Assembly: GCF_023100945.1 (NCBI RefSeq)
Contig: NZ_CP064689.1
Span: forward strand, 8,476,001 to 8,540,000
DNA: 64,000 nucleotides
Origin: Bradyrhizobium sp. 200
GTDB taxonomy: Bacteria; Pseudomonadota; Alphaproteobacteria; Rhizobiales; Xanthobacteraceae
Reading direction: 5' to 3'
The notes under the pieces are model-generated. The model was given only the letters and a program-made list of their open reading frames with translations. It did no database searches and had not been told where the DNA came from. Both the position numbers and the translations under genes were made by a program. Shown piece by piece: positions 51,569 through 60,876 of this stretch (position 1 is the first letter of the stretch; every line of letters starts with the position of its first letter).

Positions 51569-52454
51569 GCCGGAACTCCTCACCACCGACGAAGCGGCCG
51601 AGTATCTCAGACTCTCCGAGCGCAAGCTCTACGAGCTGGTGGCGAGCCGCGAAGTGCCCTGCAGCAAAGTGACCGGGCGCTGGCTGTTTCCGCGCACCGC
51701 GCTCGACCGCTGGGTGTCCGCCGGCCTGATCGCGCCGGCAGCACTGGCGCAGGTGGCGGCGCCGCCGATCGTCGGCGGCAGCCACGATCCGCTGCTGGAA
51801 TGGGCGCTGCGCGAAAGCAATTCCGGCCTCGCCAACCTGCCCGAAGGAAGCGAGGAAGGCCTGCGGCGACTGACCCGAAGCGAGGTGATGGTCGCGGCCA
51901 TCCATCTGCACCGGCTCGATGGCGATGACGAAACCGCCAATGTCGACGCGGTCGCCGATGCGGTGGGATTGCACGATGCCGTGGTGCTCGGCTTTGCCCG
52001 GCGCGAGCAAGGCATTCTCGTCGCGCCCGGCAATCCGCTGGGCTTGAGCGACATGCCCTCGATTGCCACCTCGCGCGCGCGCATGGCGCAGCGCCCCGCA
52101 GGCGCCGGCGCGCAACTGCTGCTGCTCGCGCTAGTGGCGCGCACCGGCATCGCGCTCGACGATCTGAAACTGGCAAAGCCCGCCTTTCCGACCGGGCCCG
52201 ACATCGCCCAGGCGATCCGCGCCGGCCGCGTCGATTGCGGCATCGCGACGCGATCGGTCGCACGCTCGGCCGGGCTCGATTTCCTGCCGCTGACGTGGGA
52301 GCGCTTCGACCTCGTGCTGCGGCAGCGCGATTATTTCATGAAGGGGCCGCAGGCGCTGTTCGACTTCATGCGCTCTTCCGTGCTGCGCGACCGCGCGGCC
52401 GAACTCGGTGGCTATGACGTCAGCGAAGCCGGCGCGGTGCGACTGGTGAATTAG
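51567..52454 (+). CDS. Tungstate-responsive HTH/periplasmic-binding-like regulator
   Basis: This 295-residue protein starts with an excisionase/MerR-type helix-turn-helix (LLTTDEAAEYLRLSERKLYE, VTGRWLFPRTALDRWV). A substrate-binding-protein-like domain follows (about residues 90-290), with a domain typical of molybdate/tungstate-sensing regulators of the TupR/ModE-like PBP class. It is divergent from tupB and probably represses tupBCA when tungstate is plentiful. No TetR or LysR features are seen. Confidence 0.88.
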   Translation: MPELLTTDEAAEYLRLSERKLYELVASREVPCSKVTGRWLFPRTALDRWVSAGLIAPAALAQVAAPPIVGGSHDPLLEWALRESNSGLANLPEGSEEGLRRLTRSEVMVAAIHLHRLDGDDETANVDAVADAVGLHDAVVLGFARREQGILVAPGNPLGLSDMPSIATSRARMAQRPAGAGAQLLLLALVARTGIALDDLKLAKPAFPTGPDIAQAIRAGRVDCGIATRSVARSAGLDFLPLTWERFDLVLRQRDYFMKGPQALFDFMRSSVLRDRAAELGGYDVSEAGAVRLVN

Positions 52455-52506
52455 AGCGCGGACTCATCAGCGCGCAGCCACATGCAGATTGACGCGAGCT
52501 TTTCTC

Positions 52507-53295
52507 ATGGAACAGAACAGCCTCTACGATCGCCCTGATCTATACGACTTGCTGGCGCCAAGTGATCCGGCCGTGGAGCGCTTCTACGTCGAGACAGCCT
52601 GCGAACGGGGTGGTCGCGTCCTCGATCTCGCGTGTGGAAGCGGTCGTCTTGCCATTCCGCTGGCCCGATCAGGCTTGCGAGTAACTGGAGGCGATTTATC
52701 CGCCAAGATGCTCGAGCGGGCGCGACGTTCCGCCGAGGCACAGGCGGTCGAACTCGATCTGGTGCAGTTGGACATGCGCAATTTTGACTTAAGCGGACGC
52801 ACCTTCGACACCATCATTGTTGCCATGAATTCGGTCCTGCACCTGCACAGCCCAGACGATTTCACGGGCTTTTTTCGGTCAGTCGCACGTCATCTATCGC
52901 CGAAGGGCAGGCTTGTGTTCGACGCCTTCTTCCCCAATGTGGCCATGCTCAGCGGCGATCCTGATAAGCGTCAACTTGTCGGAGCGATTGTCCATGATAC
53001 TCAAGGCAAGATAATCGTCGAGGAGACCTTTAGATACGATCCCCTCACCCAGATCAGTCACGTGGATTGGTATTGGTCGACATCGACAATGAAGGACTTC
53101 TTGAAGACTCCTTTGCAGATGCGAAACATCTTTCCGCAGGAGATGCCGTTGCTAGTTGCATCGGGTGGCCTACGCCTCGTCGAGCGCTTTGGTGATTTCG
53201 ATCGCAGCCCGCTAGTGGCTGGAAGCGTGCGGCAAGTATGCCTGTGCGATGATCCAGGGATAAGAGAGATAACGACGGCGGTGACTGGGACCTGA
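52507..53295 (+). CDS. SAM-dependent class I methyltransferase
   Basis: This 262-residue protein has motif I VLDLACGSGRLAIPLA, the acidic end of strand 2 in GGDLS, a motif II region FDTIIVAMNSVLHL and a post-motif LSPKGRLVFDAF. It belongs to the methyltransferase 11/25 type. The substrate is unknown. The start is ATG 52507; the ribosome-binding site is weak. It is monocistronic. Confidence 0.88.
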   Translation: MEQNSLYDRPDLYDLLAPSDPAVERFYVETACERGGRVLDLACGSGRLAIPLARSGLRVTGGDLSAKMLERARRSAEAQAVELDLVQLDMRNFDLSGRTFDTIIVAMNSVLHLHSPDDFTGFFRSVARHLSPKGRLVFDAFFPNVAMLSGDPDKRQLVGAIVHDTQGKIIVEETFRYDPLTQISHVDWYWSTSTMKDFLKTPLQMRNIFPQEMPLLVASGGLRLVERFGDFDRSPLVAGSVRQVCLCDDPGIREITTAVTGT

Positions 53296-53553
53296 AGCAA
53301 GTGTCCGTACCAGCCGCTGATCGTCGACTTAGCCAAGCGAAGGGCGTCGGAACTTCGATGCCGATCGCCAGCGACACGCCGTCTGTCGTGCTGGTCCAAC
53401 CCGAAAAGACGGATTTGCGCGACAGTCGAAGTTTAACCGGGGTAAACCGGAAACTCGAGCTCGGCCACGGATCGCCACCGCCGCGCCACCAAATCGCCTA
53501 ACGACTCAACGACGACTATTGCAGCGAGCCTGGGGGCACGAAGGGAGGAGCTG

Positions 53554-53946
53554 ATGGATACCCCCACGTCTGCCGTACCCGACGAGAAAGCGCCTCCGCC
53601 GGAGGAGACGCTGGCGACACAACCCGGCAAAGAGAAATCGAATCCCGCTGGTCCGTTGGAGATCAGCACCGAGCGCTTCAACACGTCGGTCGCCCGGTTG
53701 ACCTCAAATTCGATAGACGAACTTCACAAGCTGGCTTCCGAACTCCAGAAAATGCAGGAATTCCTGAAGTCCGAGGTCGACAGCGTGCAGCGCCAAATCG
53801 AAAGCGCGGTGGCCGGAATTAATATCATCGTCGAAACGATTGGTCCGTGGAAAAGCATGGCGGGCTCACAAACACTTCCATCAGGCACTCGCAACGTGCG
53901 CGCGGGGGGACCGGCGGCCAACATCGAGCAACGCTTTCGCGGATAG
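53554..53946 (+). CDS. Hypothetical protein with a central coiled coil
   Basis: This 130-residue protein starts at ATG 53554 with a strong GGGAGGAGC. The N-terminal third is Pro/Glu/Thr-rich and disordered. Residues about 45-90 (NSIDELHKLASELQKMQEFL, KSEVDSVQRQIESAVAGINI) form an amphipathic coiled coil. The C-terminus is Gly-rich. No family is recognised. Confidence 0.7.
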   Translation: MDTPTSAVPDEKAPPPEETLATQPGKEKSNPAGPLEISTERFNTSVARLTSNSIDELHKLASELQKMQEFLKSEVDSVQRQIESAVAGINIIVETIGPWKSMAGSQTLPSGTRNVRAGGPAANIEQRFRG

Positions 53947-54105
53947 CAACGGAAGAGGCGCCGCTCAGTGATACTAGCTGGCTGCGGTGGACTCCGGATG
54001 CATCGCGGTTTCTAACAATGCCATTCTCTGTGCATCGGCAGGTTCATAGACCCGCCGTTGATAGTTTGTTCAAAGTCTGCACTTGCGGAAATTATGCTCG
54101 CTGAA

Positions 54106-54711
54106 TCAGATTTCGCAGTCGACTGAATTCAAAGCCTTACGCAAGCCGCCAAACGCGCTCAGCCGACAGGGCTCGGTGTCGCTGGCGCGCTTTGAACTCT
54201 GGGAGACGGTAGTTCGCTTGATAGCGGTTGCCTTTGGCTTCGACTTGGGAAGGACAGCGGCAGTGACCTTCTTTGATTTGGGATCGCGCCGAGGGCGGTT
54301 GAAAATCCTCGGGGCCTCCGAAGAACCGGTACTGATGCCTTCCGACGGAGAAATGCGTTCGTCGACCAGAGCGGGATGCCCCTTCTTCGAATCGTCATCC
54401 CGCTCTATCTCTTTGATTTGAGCATGATCTTCGCGCAAACGCGTTCCGCGTTTGTCGCGAGGGAAAACCGATACCCACTTTTCCGGATCATGCTCCAGAG
54501 CAGGCTGCGCTGGCGTCTCGCTGCTCCTGGCGGCAATATCAAGTCGATCAGCCTTCGCCAGCGCACCATGTGAATCGGAAATGCCTACAGTTGTCTCGGC
54601 AAGGGGCTGAACGAGCGCTACTGCACTGCGCGGTGGAGTTCTGAGTTCCATTGCCGCCAGTACCCCTACACCCAAAGGGATGAGGAGGCCCAACAACACC
54701 ATTCTCAGCAT
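54106..54711 (-). CDS. Membrane-anchored hypothetical protein with an embedded repeat
   Basis: This 201-residue protein has an N-terminal membrane segment (MVLLGLLIPLGVGVLAA) and a low-complexity, basic C-terminal half. Residues 73-97, EHDPEKWVSVFPRDKRGTRL and RLREDHAQ, are encoded by a 76-bp family A palindromic repeat at 54420-54495. This is an example of a mobile repeat kept inside a coding frame. The protein may not have a conserved function. Confidence 0.6.
   Translation of the reverse strand: MLRMVLLGLLIPLGVGVLAAMELRTPPRSAVALVQPLAETTVGISDSHGALAKADRLDIAARSSETPAQPALEHDPEKWVSVFPRDKRGTRLREDHAQIKEIERDDDSKKGHPALVDERISPSEGISTGSSEAPRIFNRPRRDPKSKKVTAAVLPKSKPKATAIKRTTVSQSSKRASDTEPCRLSAFGGLRKALNSVDCEI
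54420..54495. repeat. Dispersed palindromic repeat, family A, copy 1 (inside a gene)
   Basis: It runs from GAGCATGATC to GATCATGCTC, with an inner palindrome around CAAACGCGTTCCGCGTTTG. It is nearly the same as 60790-60869. It lies in frame in the gene 54106-54711. Confidence 0.85.
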
Positions 54712-54867
54712 GATGCTCCTCCGGCTTAAATTTGTGCCGGTGAAAATTCTCCGATCTAATGAGGCAACTTGGCGGCAGTCGACGTAACAACCCGACGCAC
54801 GTACAAGGCGTTTGCCAACAGGGTTAACCGTTTGGCCTTGCCGGCGGCGGCTCTCTCTCCAGCTACG

Positions 54868-56133
54868 TTACCGCCGCCCGGGCAGCCACGCGACGAACCC
54901 GGCCTCTTCGAGCCGCTTCATCACCTCGTCCAGATGCGCGCGGTCGCGCGTTTCGATCACGACTTCGAGCAAGGTGCCCTTGGCCGGCAGGTCGGAGAAC
55001 GTGCGCTGGTGCGAGACCTCGATGATGTTGGCGCCGGCTTCCGCGAGTAGCGCCGAAACGGCTGCGAGCTGGCCGGGCCGATCGACGATATCGATGGCGA
55101 TCTGTGTCAACCGGCCCTCGCGCGCGAGTTCGCGGGTCAGCACCGAGGCGATCAGCCGCGTATCGATGTTGCCGCCGGTCAGCACGAGGCCGACATTGCG
55201 CCCGGCAAAACGCTCCGGCGCGGCCAGCACCGCGGCAAGGCCCGCGGCGCCGGCGCCTTCGACCACCGTCTTTTCGATCGCAATCAGCATCGCCACCGCG
55301 CGCTCGATCTGGTCTTCGGTGACGAGAATAATATCGTCGACGAGATGACGGATGATGTCGGTGGTGATCCGGCCCGGTGACTTGACCGCGATGCCTTCGG
55401 CCAGCGTGTCGCCGCGCATCGGCAGGCTCTCGCCCTTGATGGCGTTGTACATCGAAGGATAGAGCTGCGCCTGCACGCCGACGATCTGCAACTCCGGCTT
55501 CAGGGATTTGGCCGCGACCGCCATGCCGGAGATCAGCCCCCCGCCACCGATCGGAACCACCAGCGTATCGAGCTGCGGCACCGAGGCGAGCATTTCGAGC
55601 GCGATGGTGCCCTGCCCCGCGATAACATGCGGATCGTCATAGGGATGGATCATGGTGAGGTTCCGCGCCTTGCCATGCGCGCGCGCGAACTCGGCGGCCT
55701 CCTCCAGCGTCTTGCCTGATATGACGATCTCCGCGCCGTGACGCTTGGTGTTCTCGATCTTCACCATCGGCGTGCCTATCGGCATCACGATGGTAGCGGG
55801 AATGCCGAGCCTATGGGCGTGATAGGCGACGCCCTGCGCGTGGTTGCCGGCCGACATCGCGATCACGCCGCGACGCCGCGTCTCCGGCGCCAGCGCCTGC
55901 AACCGGTTGAGCGCTCCGCGCTCCTTGAAGGTCGAGGTGAACTGCAGGTTCTCGAATTTGAGCCAGAGGTTGCAGCCGCAGATCTCGCTCAGCGTCCGGC
56001 TCTGGTCGCATTCGGTGACGATGACGGAACCGCGGATCGCAGACGCCGCTGATGTGACGTCGCCGGGCGTGACGGGAAGGCTGACTTCGGAAACGTGCTG
56101 GTCCGACGGAGCGCTTTTCGGGGCTTTCGGCAT
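54868..56133 (-). CDS. ilvA: Threonine ammonia-lyase with C-terminal ACT domain
   Basis: This 421-residue PLP enzyme deaminates threonine (or serine) to 2-oxobutanoate. It shows the Schiff-base Lys in FTSTFKERGA, the Asn-containing MSAGNHAQGVAYH, the phosphate-binding GGGGLISG and a single ACT-like regulatory domain (about residues 335-421: QIAIDIVDRPGQLAAVSALL, EVSHQRTFSDLPAKGTLLEV). One ACT domain fits the medium-length threonine dehydratase form. I chose ATG 56133 with GAGG upstream over TTG 56157. Confidence 0.92.
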   Translation of the reverse strand: MPKAPKSAPSDQHVSEVSLPVTPGDVTSAASAIRGSVIVTECDQSRTLSEICGCNLWLKFENLQFTSTFKERGALNRLQALAPETRRRGVIAMSAGNHAQGVAYHAHRLGIPATIVMPIGTPMVKIENTKRHGAEIVISGKTLEEAAEFARAHGKARNLTMIHPYDDPHVIAGQGTIALEMLASVPQLDTLVVPIGGGGLISGMAVAAKSLKPELQIVGVQAQLYPSMYNAIKGESLPMRGDTLAEGIAVKSPGRITTDIIRHLVDDIILVTEDQIERAVAMLIAIEKTVVEGAGAAGLAAVLAAPERFAGRNVGLVLTGGNIDTRLIASVLTRELAREGRLTQIAIDIVDRPGQLAAVSALLAEAGANIIEVSHQRTFSDLPAKGTLLEVVIETRDRAHLDEVMKRLEEAGFVAWLPGRR

Positions 56134-56293
56134 TTCGGGGGCCTCGCTGGGAGGCAACCGTATAAGCCTTTTCTACCCGATGCGCCTCCTCCGAATCTCG
56201 TAAAATCCCCGCCCCATGAACATGGGTGTCGCAAAAAGCCGCCGCGGGGTTAAACTTGCGCGGGCTGCAGGGGCAGGCGGCCGGAGTTTTCAG

Positions 56294-56971
56294 ATGAATT
56301 CATTGAGCGATGGGCCGAAGACGGAGGCCATCACGGTCGTGCTGGTCGAGGACGACGCGCCGACCCTTTGGCGGCTGCAGGACGCATTGGCCAGGGCCGG
56401 CTATCAGGTCAGGGCCGCCGGCACGCTCGCTGAAGCCCGCGCCTGTCTCGCGCAAGGCGCGCCAAAAGTGCTGCTGACCGACCTTCAACTGCCCGACGGC
56501 CATGGCGTCGATCTGATCCGGGAAACGCGGCAGCGCTTTCCCGACACCGAGATCATGGTGATCTCGATCCTCGGCGACGAGGAAAGCGTGATCTCGGCGA
56601 TCACCGTCGGTGCGACAGGCTACCTGCTCAAGGACGCCTTCCCGACCGATATCGCCGCCACCGTGCGCGATCTCGTCGCCGGGCATTCGCCGATCTCGGC
56701 CTCGATCGCGCGCTTCATCGTGCGCCGGACCCAGAACACGCCCGAGCCGCCCCCCGGCCCCGCGCTCAACACCGCCAAGCTGACGCCGCGCGAAATCGAC
56801 ATCCTCTGGGGCATCGCCAAGGGTTTCAGCTACGCCGAGATCGCCAGCCATCTCAGCCTGTCGCGCCAGACCGTGCCCGGGCATATCAAGAACATCTACC
56901 GCAAGCTCGAGGTTCATACCCGGGGCGAGGCGGTGTTCGAGGCGGTCCAGCAAGGCTTGATCAAGCTGTGA
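56294..56971 (+). CDS. NarL-type response regulator
   Basis: This 225-residue protein has a receiver domain with the acidic pair in VVLVEDDAPTL, the phospho-Asp in VLLTDLQLPDGHG, the Thr/Ser and Lys positions in VISILGDE and YLLKDAF, and a C-terminal LuxR HTH (LTPREIDILWGIAKGFSYAE, IASHLSLSRQTVPGHIKNIY). I chose ATG 56294 with GGAG upstream. Its stop overlaps the start of the histidine kinase gene (GTGA, 56968-56971), so the pair is translationally coupled. Confidence 0.93.
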   Translation: MNSLSDGPKTEAITVVLVEDDAPTLWRLQDALARAGYQVRAAGTLAEARACLAQGAPKVLLTDLQLPDGHGVDLIRETRQRFPDTEIMVISILGDEESVISAITVGATGYLLKDAFPTDIAATVRDLVAGHSPISASIARFIVRRTQNTPEPPPGPALNTAKLTPREIDILWGIAKGFSYAEIASHLSLSRQTVPGHIKNIYRKLEVHTRGEAVFEAVQQGLIKL

Positions 56972-58938
56972 ACGGACACGCCGACGTTGCGCCACCGGAC
57001 CCGCCCGGCCGTGAGCGCCGGCGGCTGTGGACGTCCCGTCTCATCCAATATCTGCTGCTGCAGGCGCTGATCGCGGCAGCTTGCATCTTTGCGCTCCGGC
57101 AATCGCTGCCGGAGCCTCCGGCCGAATATCTCGTCGCAACGTTTGGGCTCTCCGAGCGCGGCATCGCGCGCACCGTGACGCTGCCGCATTTTTCTTCCCT
57201 GCGCCATGCCATGGACGACCCGCCGCGCTTTACCGGACGATTCAACCGCCCGGCCGGCGAAGCCGGGCGCGCCTGGTCGGTGTTTCTGCCGCGCTTCACC
57301 AATGGCGTCGAGATTGCCGTCAACGACGTCGTGATCCTCGACAGCCGGCGCAATCCCGCCGCCAACCGGCCCGACCGCAACACGCCGGAGATTGCGGTGA
57401 TCCCGGCGTCGGTGCTGCACGACGGCGCCAATACCGTTTCGATCCGGTTGTTCATCTGGGGCCCTATCACCGGTTTTCTCGACCGCGTCTGGATCGGTCC
57501 CGACCGATTGCTGCGTCCGAGCTACGATTTGCGAACGTTGATCTTCGTCACCCTGCCGGTGGTATTCTCGTCCTGGCAGGCGATCCTCGCGGTCATTCTC
57601 GGCATCATGTGGGTGATGCGGCGCCATGAGCCGGCCTATGGCGTTCTGGCGGCCGCGATGGCCGTAGGTGTCGGGCAGGCGTTTCTGCAGACGCCGATGG
57701 GCGAGACGCCGTATTCCAAACTCAACGTGGTCCTGATTTCCTCCGCGCCGATCGAAAGCGCGCTGGTGCTGACATTCGCGTTGTTGTTCGCGGGCTGGAA
57801 ATGGCAGCGCCATGGCTGGATCCTTTTCATTCCCGGCGTGCTGCTGGCGCTGGCCGGCCTGTTCGGAAATCAGGCGATGGTGCGCGCGCTGTTCCTGATT
57901 CTCGCCGTTCCGATGGTCGGCATCTCGCTGGTCATCATGGCGATCGTGACCGCGCGCTCGGTTCTGAAACGGCAGAATGTCGCGAGCCTCCTGCTCGGCT
58001 GCGCGGTCACGATCATGCTGACCTGCTGGGTTGCCGACCTGCTCTCGGTATTCCAGATGACGCCGAACCGCATCTTCACCGCGCGGCTATCCTATTCGGT
58101 GATGCTGGTGGCGATCGGCGCGGGGCTGACCTGGCGATTCGCCCGCGCGCTGAACGAGGTCGACGGCTTTGCCGGCCGCCTGGTCGCCCAGGTGCGCGAG
58201 GCCGAGGAAAAGCTGAAGGCCAGTTTCGTCCGCGAGGAGGAACGCGCCCGCGCCGCGGCGCTGGCGCGGGAGCGCACGCGGCTGATGCGCGACCTGCATG
58301 ACGGGCTCGGCGGCCAGCTCGTCAGCATCGTGGCTTTGAGCGAACGCGGCAATGCCGGCGCGCCAATCGGCGATGCGGCGCGCGCGGCGCTGAAGGATCT
58401 TCGTCTGGTCATCGATTCGATGGACGACATCGGCGGCGATCTGATGCTGGCGCTGGGCTCGTGGCGCGAACGCGCCATGGCGCAGCTCCGTCCGCACGAT
58501 ATCGCGCTCGACTGGCGCGCGGTCACCCCGCAGGGCCTGCCGGTGCATCCCGAACTGCGGCCATGGCACGTCATCCAGATCGTGCGGCTATTGGATGAAG
58601 CCGTGACCAATGCCGTCAAGCATGCCAATGCGCGGCGGATCACGGTGAGGATCGAAACGCTCACCGGCGCCGACGGCCTCGATCGCGGCTGCATCACCGT
58701 CGAGGACGACGGCAAGGGTTTTGAGATCACGTCGGAGGGTGCGGCGGCAGGCGCGATAAAAGCGGCGCGCGGCTTGCGCAACATGCGAAGCCGCGCTGCG
58801 CGCTGTGGCGCGGAGCTGGAATTGAGCTCCTGCGCCCAAGAGACTGACCAAGGGGCTGACCAAGGCAAGCACCAAGGCACGCGTGTGAGACTGACATTGC
58901 CCCACCGCTTTCCCGACAGCGACGGCGCTGCCGGGTAA
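56968..58938 (+). CDS. NarX/DegS-type sensor histidine kinase with 7TM-like N-terminus
   Basis: This 656-residue protein starts at GTG 56968. An N-terminal membrane segment (about 25-45) precedes a periplasmic beta-rich region (about 50-170). Seven or so membrane segments (about 180-395) follow, resembling a 7TMR-DISM module. A coiled coil leads to HisKA_3 with the phospho-His in RLMRDLHDGLGGQLVS, and the ATPase has LLDEAVTNAVKHANA (N box) and VEDDGKGFEI (G box). It pairs with the NarL-type regulator just upstream. The signal is unknown. Confidence 0.9.
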   Translation: MNGHADVAPPDPPGRERRRLWTSRLIQYLLLQALIAAACIFALRQSLPEPPAEYLVATFGLSERGIARTVTLPHFSSLRHAMDDPPRFTGRFNRPAGEAGRAWSVFLPRFTNGVEIAVNDVVILDSRRNPAANRPDRNTPEIAVIPASVLHDGANTVSIRLFIWGPITGFLDRVWIGPDRLLRPSYDLRTLIFVTLPVVFSSWQAILAVILGIMWVMRRHEPAYGVLAAAMAVGVGQAFLQTPMGETPYSKLNVVLISSAPIESALVLTFALLFAGWKWQRHGWILFIPGVLLALAGLFGNQAMVRALFLILAVPMVGISLVIMAIVTARSVLKRQNVASLLLGCAVTIMLTCWVADLLSVFQMTPNRIFTARLSYSVMLVAIGAGLTWRFARALNEVDGFAGRLVAQVREAEEKLKASFVREEERARAAALARERTRLMRDLHDGLGGQLVSIVALSERGNAGAPIGDAARAALKDLRLVIDSMDDIGGDLMLALGSWRERAMAQLRPHDIALDWRAVTPQGLPVHPELRPWHVIQIVRLLDEAVTNAVKHANARRITVRIETLTGADGLDRGCITVEDDGKGFEITSEGAAAGAIKAARGLRNMRSRAARCGAELELSSCAQETDQGADQGKHQGTRVRLTLPHRFPDSDGAAG

Positions 58939-58955
58939 CTTACGTGTCTCTTCGT

Positions 58956-59010
58956 TTTGACGCGTTTTCTTTACGCGAACCGGAAATCCACTTCGCTCGA
59001 AAACGCTTTA
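58956..59010. repeat. Dispersed palindromic repeat, family B, copy 2
   Basis: TTTGACGCGTTTTCTTTACG to AAAACGCTTTA, closely similar to 45823-45876. It fills the gap between two convergent genes, ending 2 bp before the next stop codon. Confidence 0.75.
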
Positions 59011-59012
59011 GT

Positions 59013-59303
59013 TCAGCGCCGGCCGACGCGATTGACCGGACCGCCGCGGTTCATCGGGGTGCCGGGACGAACGCCGACGCCAGGCGCACCGACGCCGACA
59101 CGGGCGACGCCGACGACCGGTGTAGCAACCACCGCTGCCGCGACCGGCGTCGGCCGCGCCACGCAGCCCTTCGGCACGCCGACCGTCTTGCAGTAAACCA
59201 CGGCGGCCTGGGCCGAACCCACACCGCCTGGCGCGAACGTAGCCACGGCCGAAAATGCAGCAAGCGTCAGACCAGCGCCCAGCCAACCTGTCTTCTTCAA
59301 CAT
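59013..59303 (-). CDS. Small secreted Val/Gly/Pro-rich protein
   Basis: This 96-residue protein has a signal peptide (WLGAGLTLAAFSAVATFAPG, cleavage near AQAA). Two cysteines lie in VYCKTVGVPKGCVARP, and a Val/Gly/Pro-rich tail follows. Unknown function; it resembles other short exported proteins of Bradyrhizobium. Confidence 0.7.
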   Translation of the reverse strand: MLKKTGWLGAGLTLAAFSAVATFAPGGVGSAQAAVVYCKTVGVPKGCVARPTPVAAAVVATPVVGVARVGVGAPGVGVRPGTPMNRGGPVNRVGRR

Positions 59304-59544
59304 GTGTCATCTCTCCGAATTGGGCGTACAGCTCTTTGCGATGTGCCGATCGGTCACCGCAGCCGACGCGGGATGTACATGGTCCATCGGGGCGCGCGGC
59401 AACATCCCATGAAAATGGTGGGAGCGTGCGCGCGGAAGTTGCAGGGGCGATTTCCGCCGCCATGAACATGGCATGGACCCCGCGCGCAACCTCGACGAGC
59501 TTCCGCGCGCTTTCAACCCTCACATTCCCGTCGAAAGGTCATCC

Positions 59545-59790
59545 ATGATGAAATCGATCCACGTCCCGGCCGTCGCGGCCGCCGCACTGGTCCTGTCGCT
59601 CGCCGCCGGCTCGCTGGCTCAAGCGCAATCCGGACCCACCCCCCAGGAGCAGATGGCTTGCCGCTCGGATGCCGGAAAATTTTGCGCCGAACATATCGGC
59701 AAGCCGCCGCAGATGAATGCCTGCCTGCGCGCCAACAAGGCGAAGCTGTCGGACGGCTGCCGCAAGGTGGTGGAATCGCACGGCGGCTAG
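59545..59790 (+). CDS. Small secreted cysteine-rich-repeat protein
   Basis: This 81-residue protein starts at ATG 59545 (AAAGG upstream), with a signal peptide ending SLAQAQ. The mature part, MACRSDAGKFCAEHIGKP, QMNACLRANKAKLSDGCRK, has four cysteines spaced as in the cysteine-rich repeat family (PF00839 type). Function unknown; probably periplasmic. Confidence 0.8.
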   Translation: MMKSIHVPAVAAAALVLSLAAGSLAQAQSGPTPQEQMACRSDAGKFCAEHIGKPPQMNACLRANKAKLSDGCRKVVESHGG

Positions 59791-59936
59791 CGCCCATCCG
59801 GACAAGTCGTCACCGGCTTTTGCCCGACACAACGCGTAGCTTTTGCCCGGAGATCGGGCTCAAACAGAAGTTGGAGCGCGATGACGTTTCAAAGTCATCA
59901 CGCTCCAGGACATAGCGGCGAATGCCGGAAAAAGAA

Positions 59937-60635
59937 TCAGTTATCCTGATCGAACAGTCTGATCCGCGGCATTTCGGTTCTCGCCGGCTCGGCGAACAAC
60001 TCTCTCGGCTCGCCTTCTTCGCGGATCCTGATGCGCCGCGGCTCGGTCACCTCCCGGACTCTCTCCTCGACCGCCTCGAGCTCCTGCTCGCGCGGTTGCC
60101 GGACGCGGCGCTCGGCCCAGCGCTGGCGCCGCTCGGCGCGCCGCTGTTCGGCGGCCGCCCGCTTCATGTCGGCGTCACGTGCTTTCGCGAGTGATTCTTG
60201 CGGTGCTGCGGTTTTCTCGCTGGCCTGTTCGGCAGGCTTTGCAGGTTGCGGCGGCGGCTGCACGGGCTGCGCCGCCGCTACGTTGTTGGCCGTCTTCTCG
60301 TTGCTGACAGCCTTCTCTTCCGCGGGAGCAGTATTGACGGAAGGCGCTGCCGCCTCTGTTTGCTGCTGCGGCTGTGATGTTTGCTGCTGTGGCTGCGGTT
60401 GCGGCTGTTCCTGCGCCGGTGCGGAGGCTGTGTTCGTCGCCGCGGCACGCGGCACCGGCTCCGCTGGTGCCGTCGAGACGTGTATCGGCTCCGCCGACAT
60501 CCTGCGTTCCAGCTTGGAGACCGTCTGCGAGGGCGGGCTGGTGATGTTCGCAGCCAGATATCCACCGCCGAGACCGGCGGATACCGCCACGATCACGGTT
60601 CCCACGCCTGCAAAATAAGCCGTCGATATCCGCAT
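59937..60635 (-). CDS. Membrane-anchored Gln/Pro/Ala-rich hypothetical protein
   Basis: This 232-residue protein has one N-terminal membrane segment (VGTVIVAVSAGLGGGYLAAN), a Pro/Gln/Ala-rich disordered stretch (about 70-150) and an Arg/Glu-rich helical region (RAAAEQRRAERRQRWAERRV). No domain is recognised. The start ATG 60635 has a purine-rich leader. Confidence 0.65.
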   Translation of the reverse strand: MRISTAYFAGVGTVIVAVSAGLGGGYLAANITSPPSQTVSKLERRMSAEPIHVSTAPAEPVPRAAATNTASAPAQEQPQPQPQQQTSQPQQQTEAAAPSVNTAPAEEKAVSNEKTANNVAAAQPVQPPPQPAKPAEQASEKTAAPQESLAKARDADMKRAAAEQRRAERRQRWAERRVRQPREQELEAVEERVREVTEPRRIRIREEGEPRELFAEPARTEMPRIRLFDQDN

Positions 60636-60739
60636 GCTTCGGCTCCCTTATCCACGCGGGCAACGCGTTGAATGGGCCGATGTTCCGGCACGCTATCGTG
60701 AGGAAAATTGGAACCGGCGGCGCTGCAATCGCAGCGCTC

Positions 60740-60775
60740 GATCATGATGCGATTTGATAGAATCGCATCATGATC
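60740..60775. repeat. Perfect 15-bp hairpin
   Basis: GATCATGATGCGATT (60740-60754) pairs with AATCGCATCATGATC (60761-60775) around loop TGATAG. A short GCTGC/GCAGC hairpin precedes it and the family A repeat follows 14 bp later. Confidence 0.8.
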
Positions 60776-60789
60776 TCATCTCTTTATTT

Positions 60790-60869
60790 GAGCATGATCT
60801 CCGCGCAAACGCGTTCCGCGTTTGTCGCGCGAGGGAAAACCGGTTTTCCACTTTTCCCGGATCATGCTC
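60790..60869. repeat. Dispersed palindromic repeat, family A, copy 2
   Basis: It runs from GAGCATGATC to GATCATGCTC with the central CAAACGCGTTCCGCGTTTG. It is 80 bp, four longer than copy 1 at 54420. It lies just downstream of the gene 60877-61566. Confidence 0.85.
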
Positions 60870-60876
60870 TAACCGC

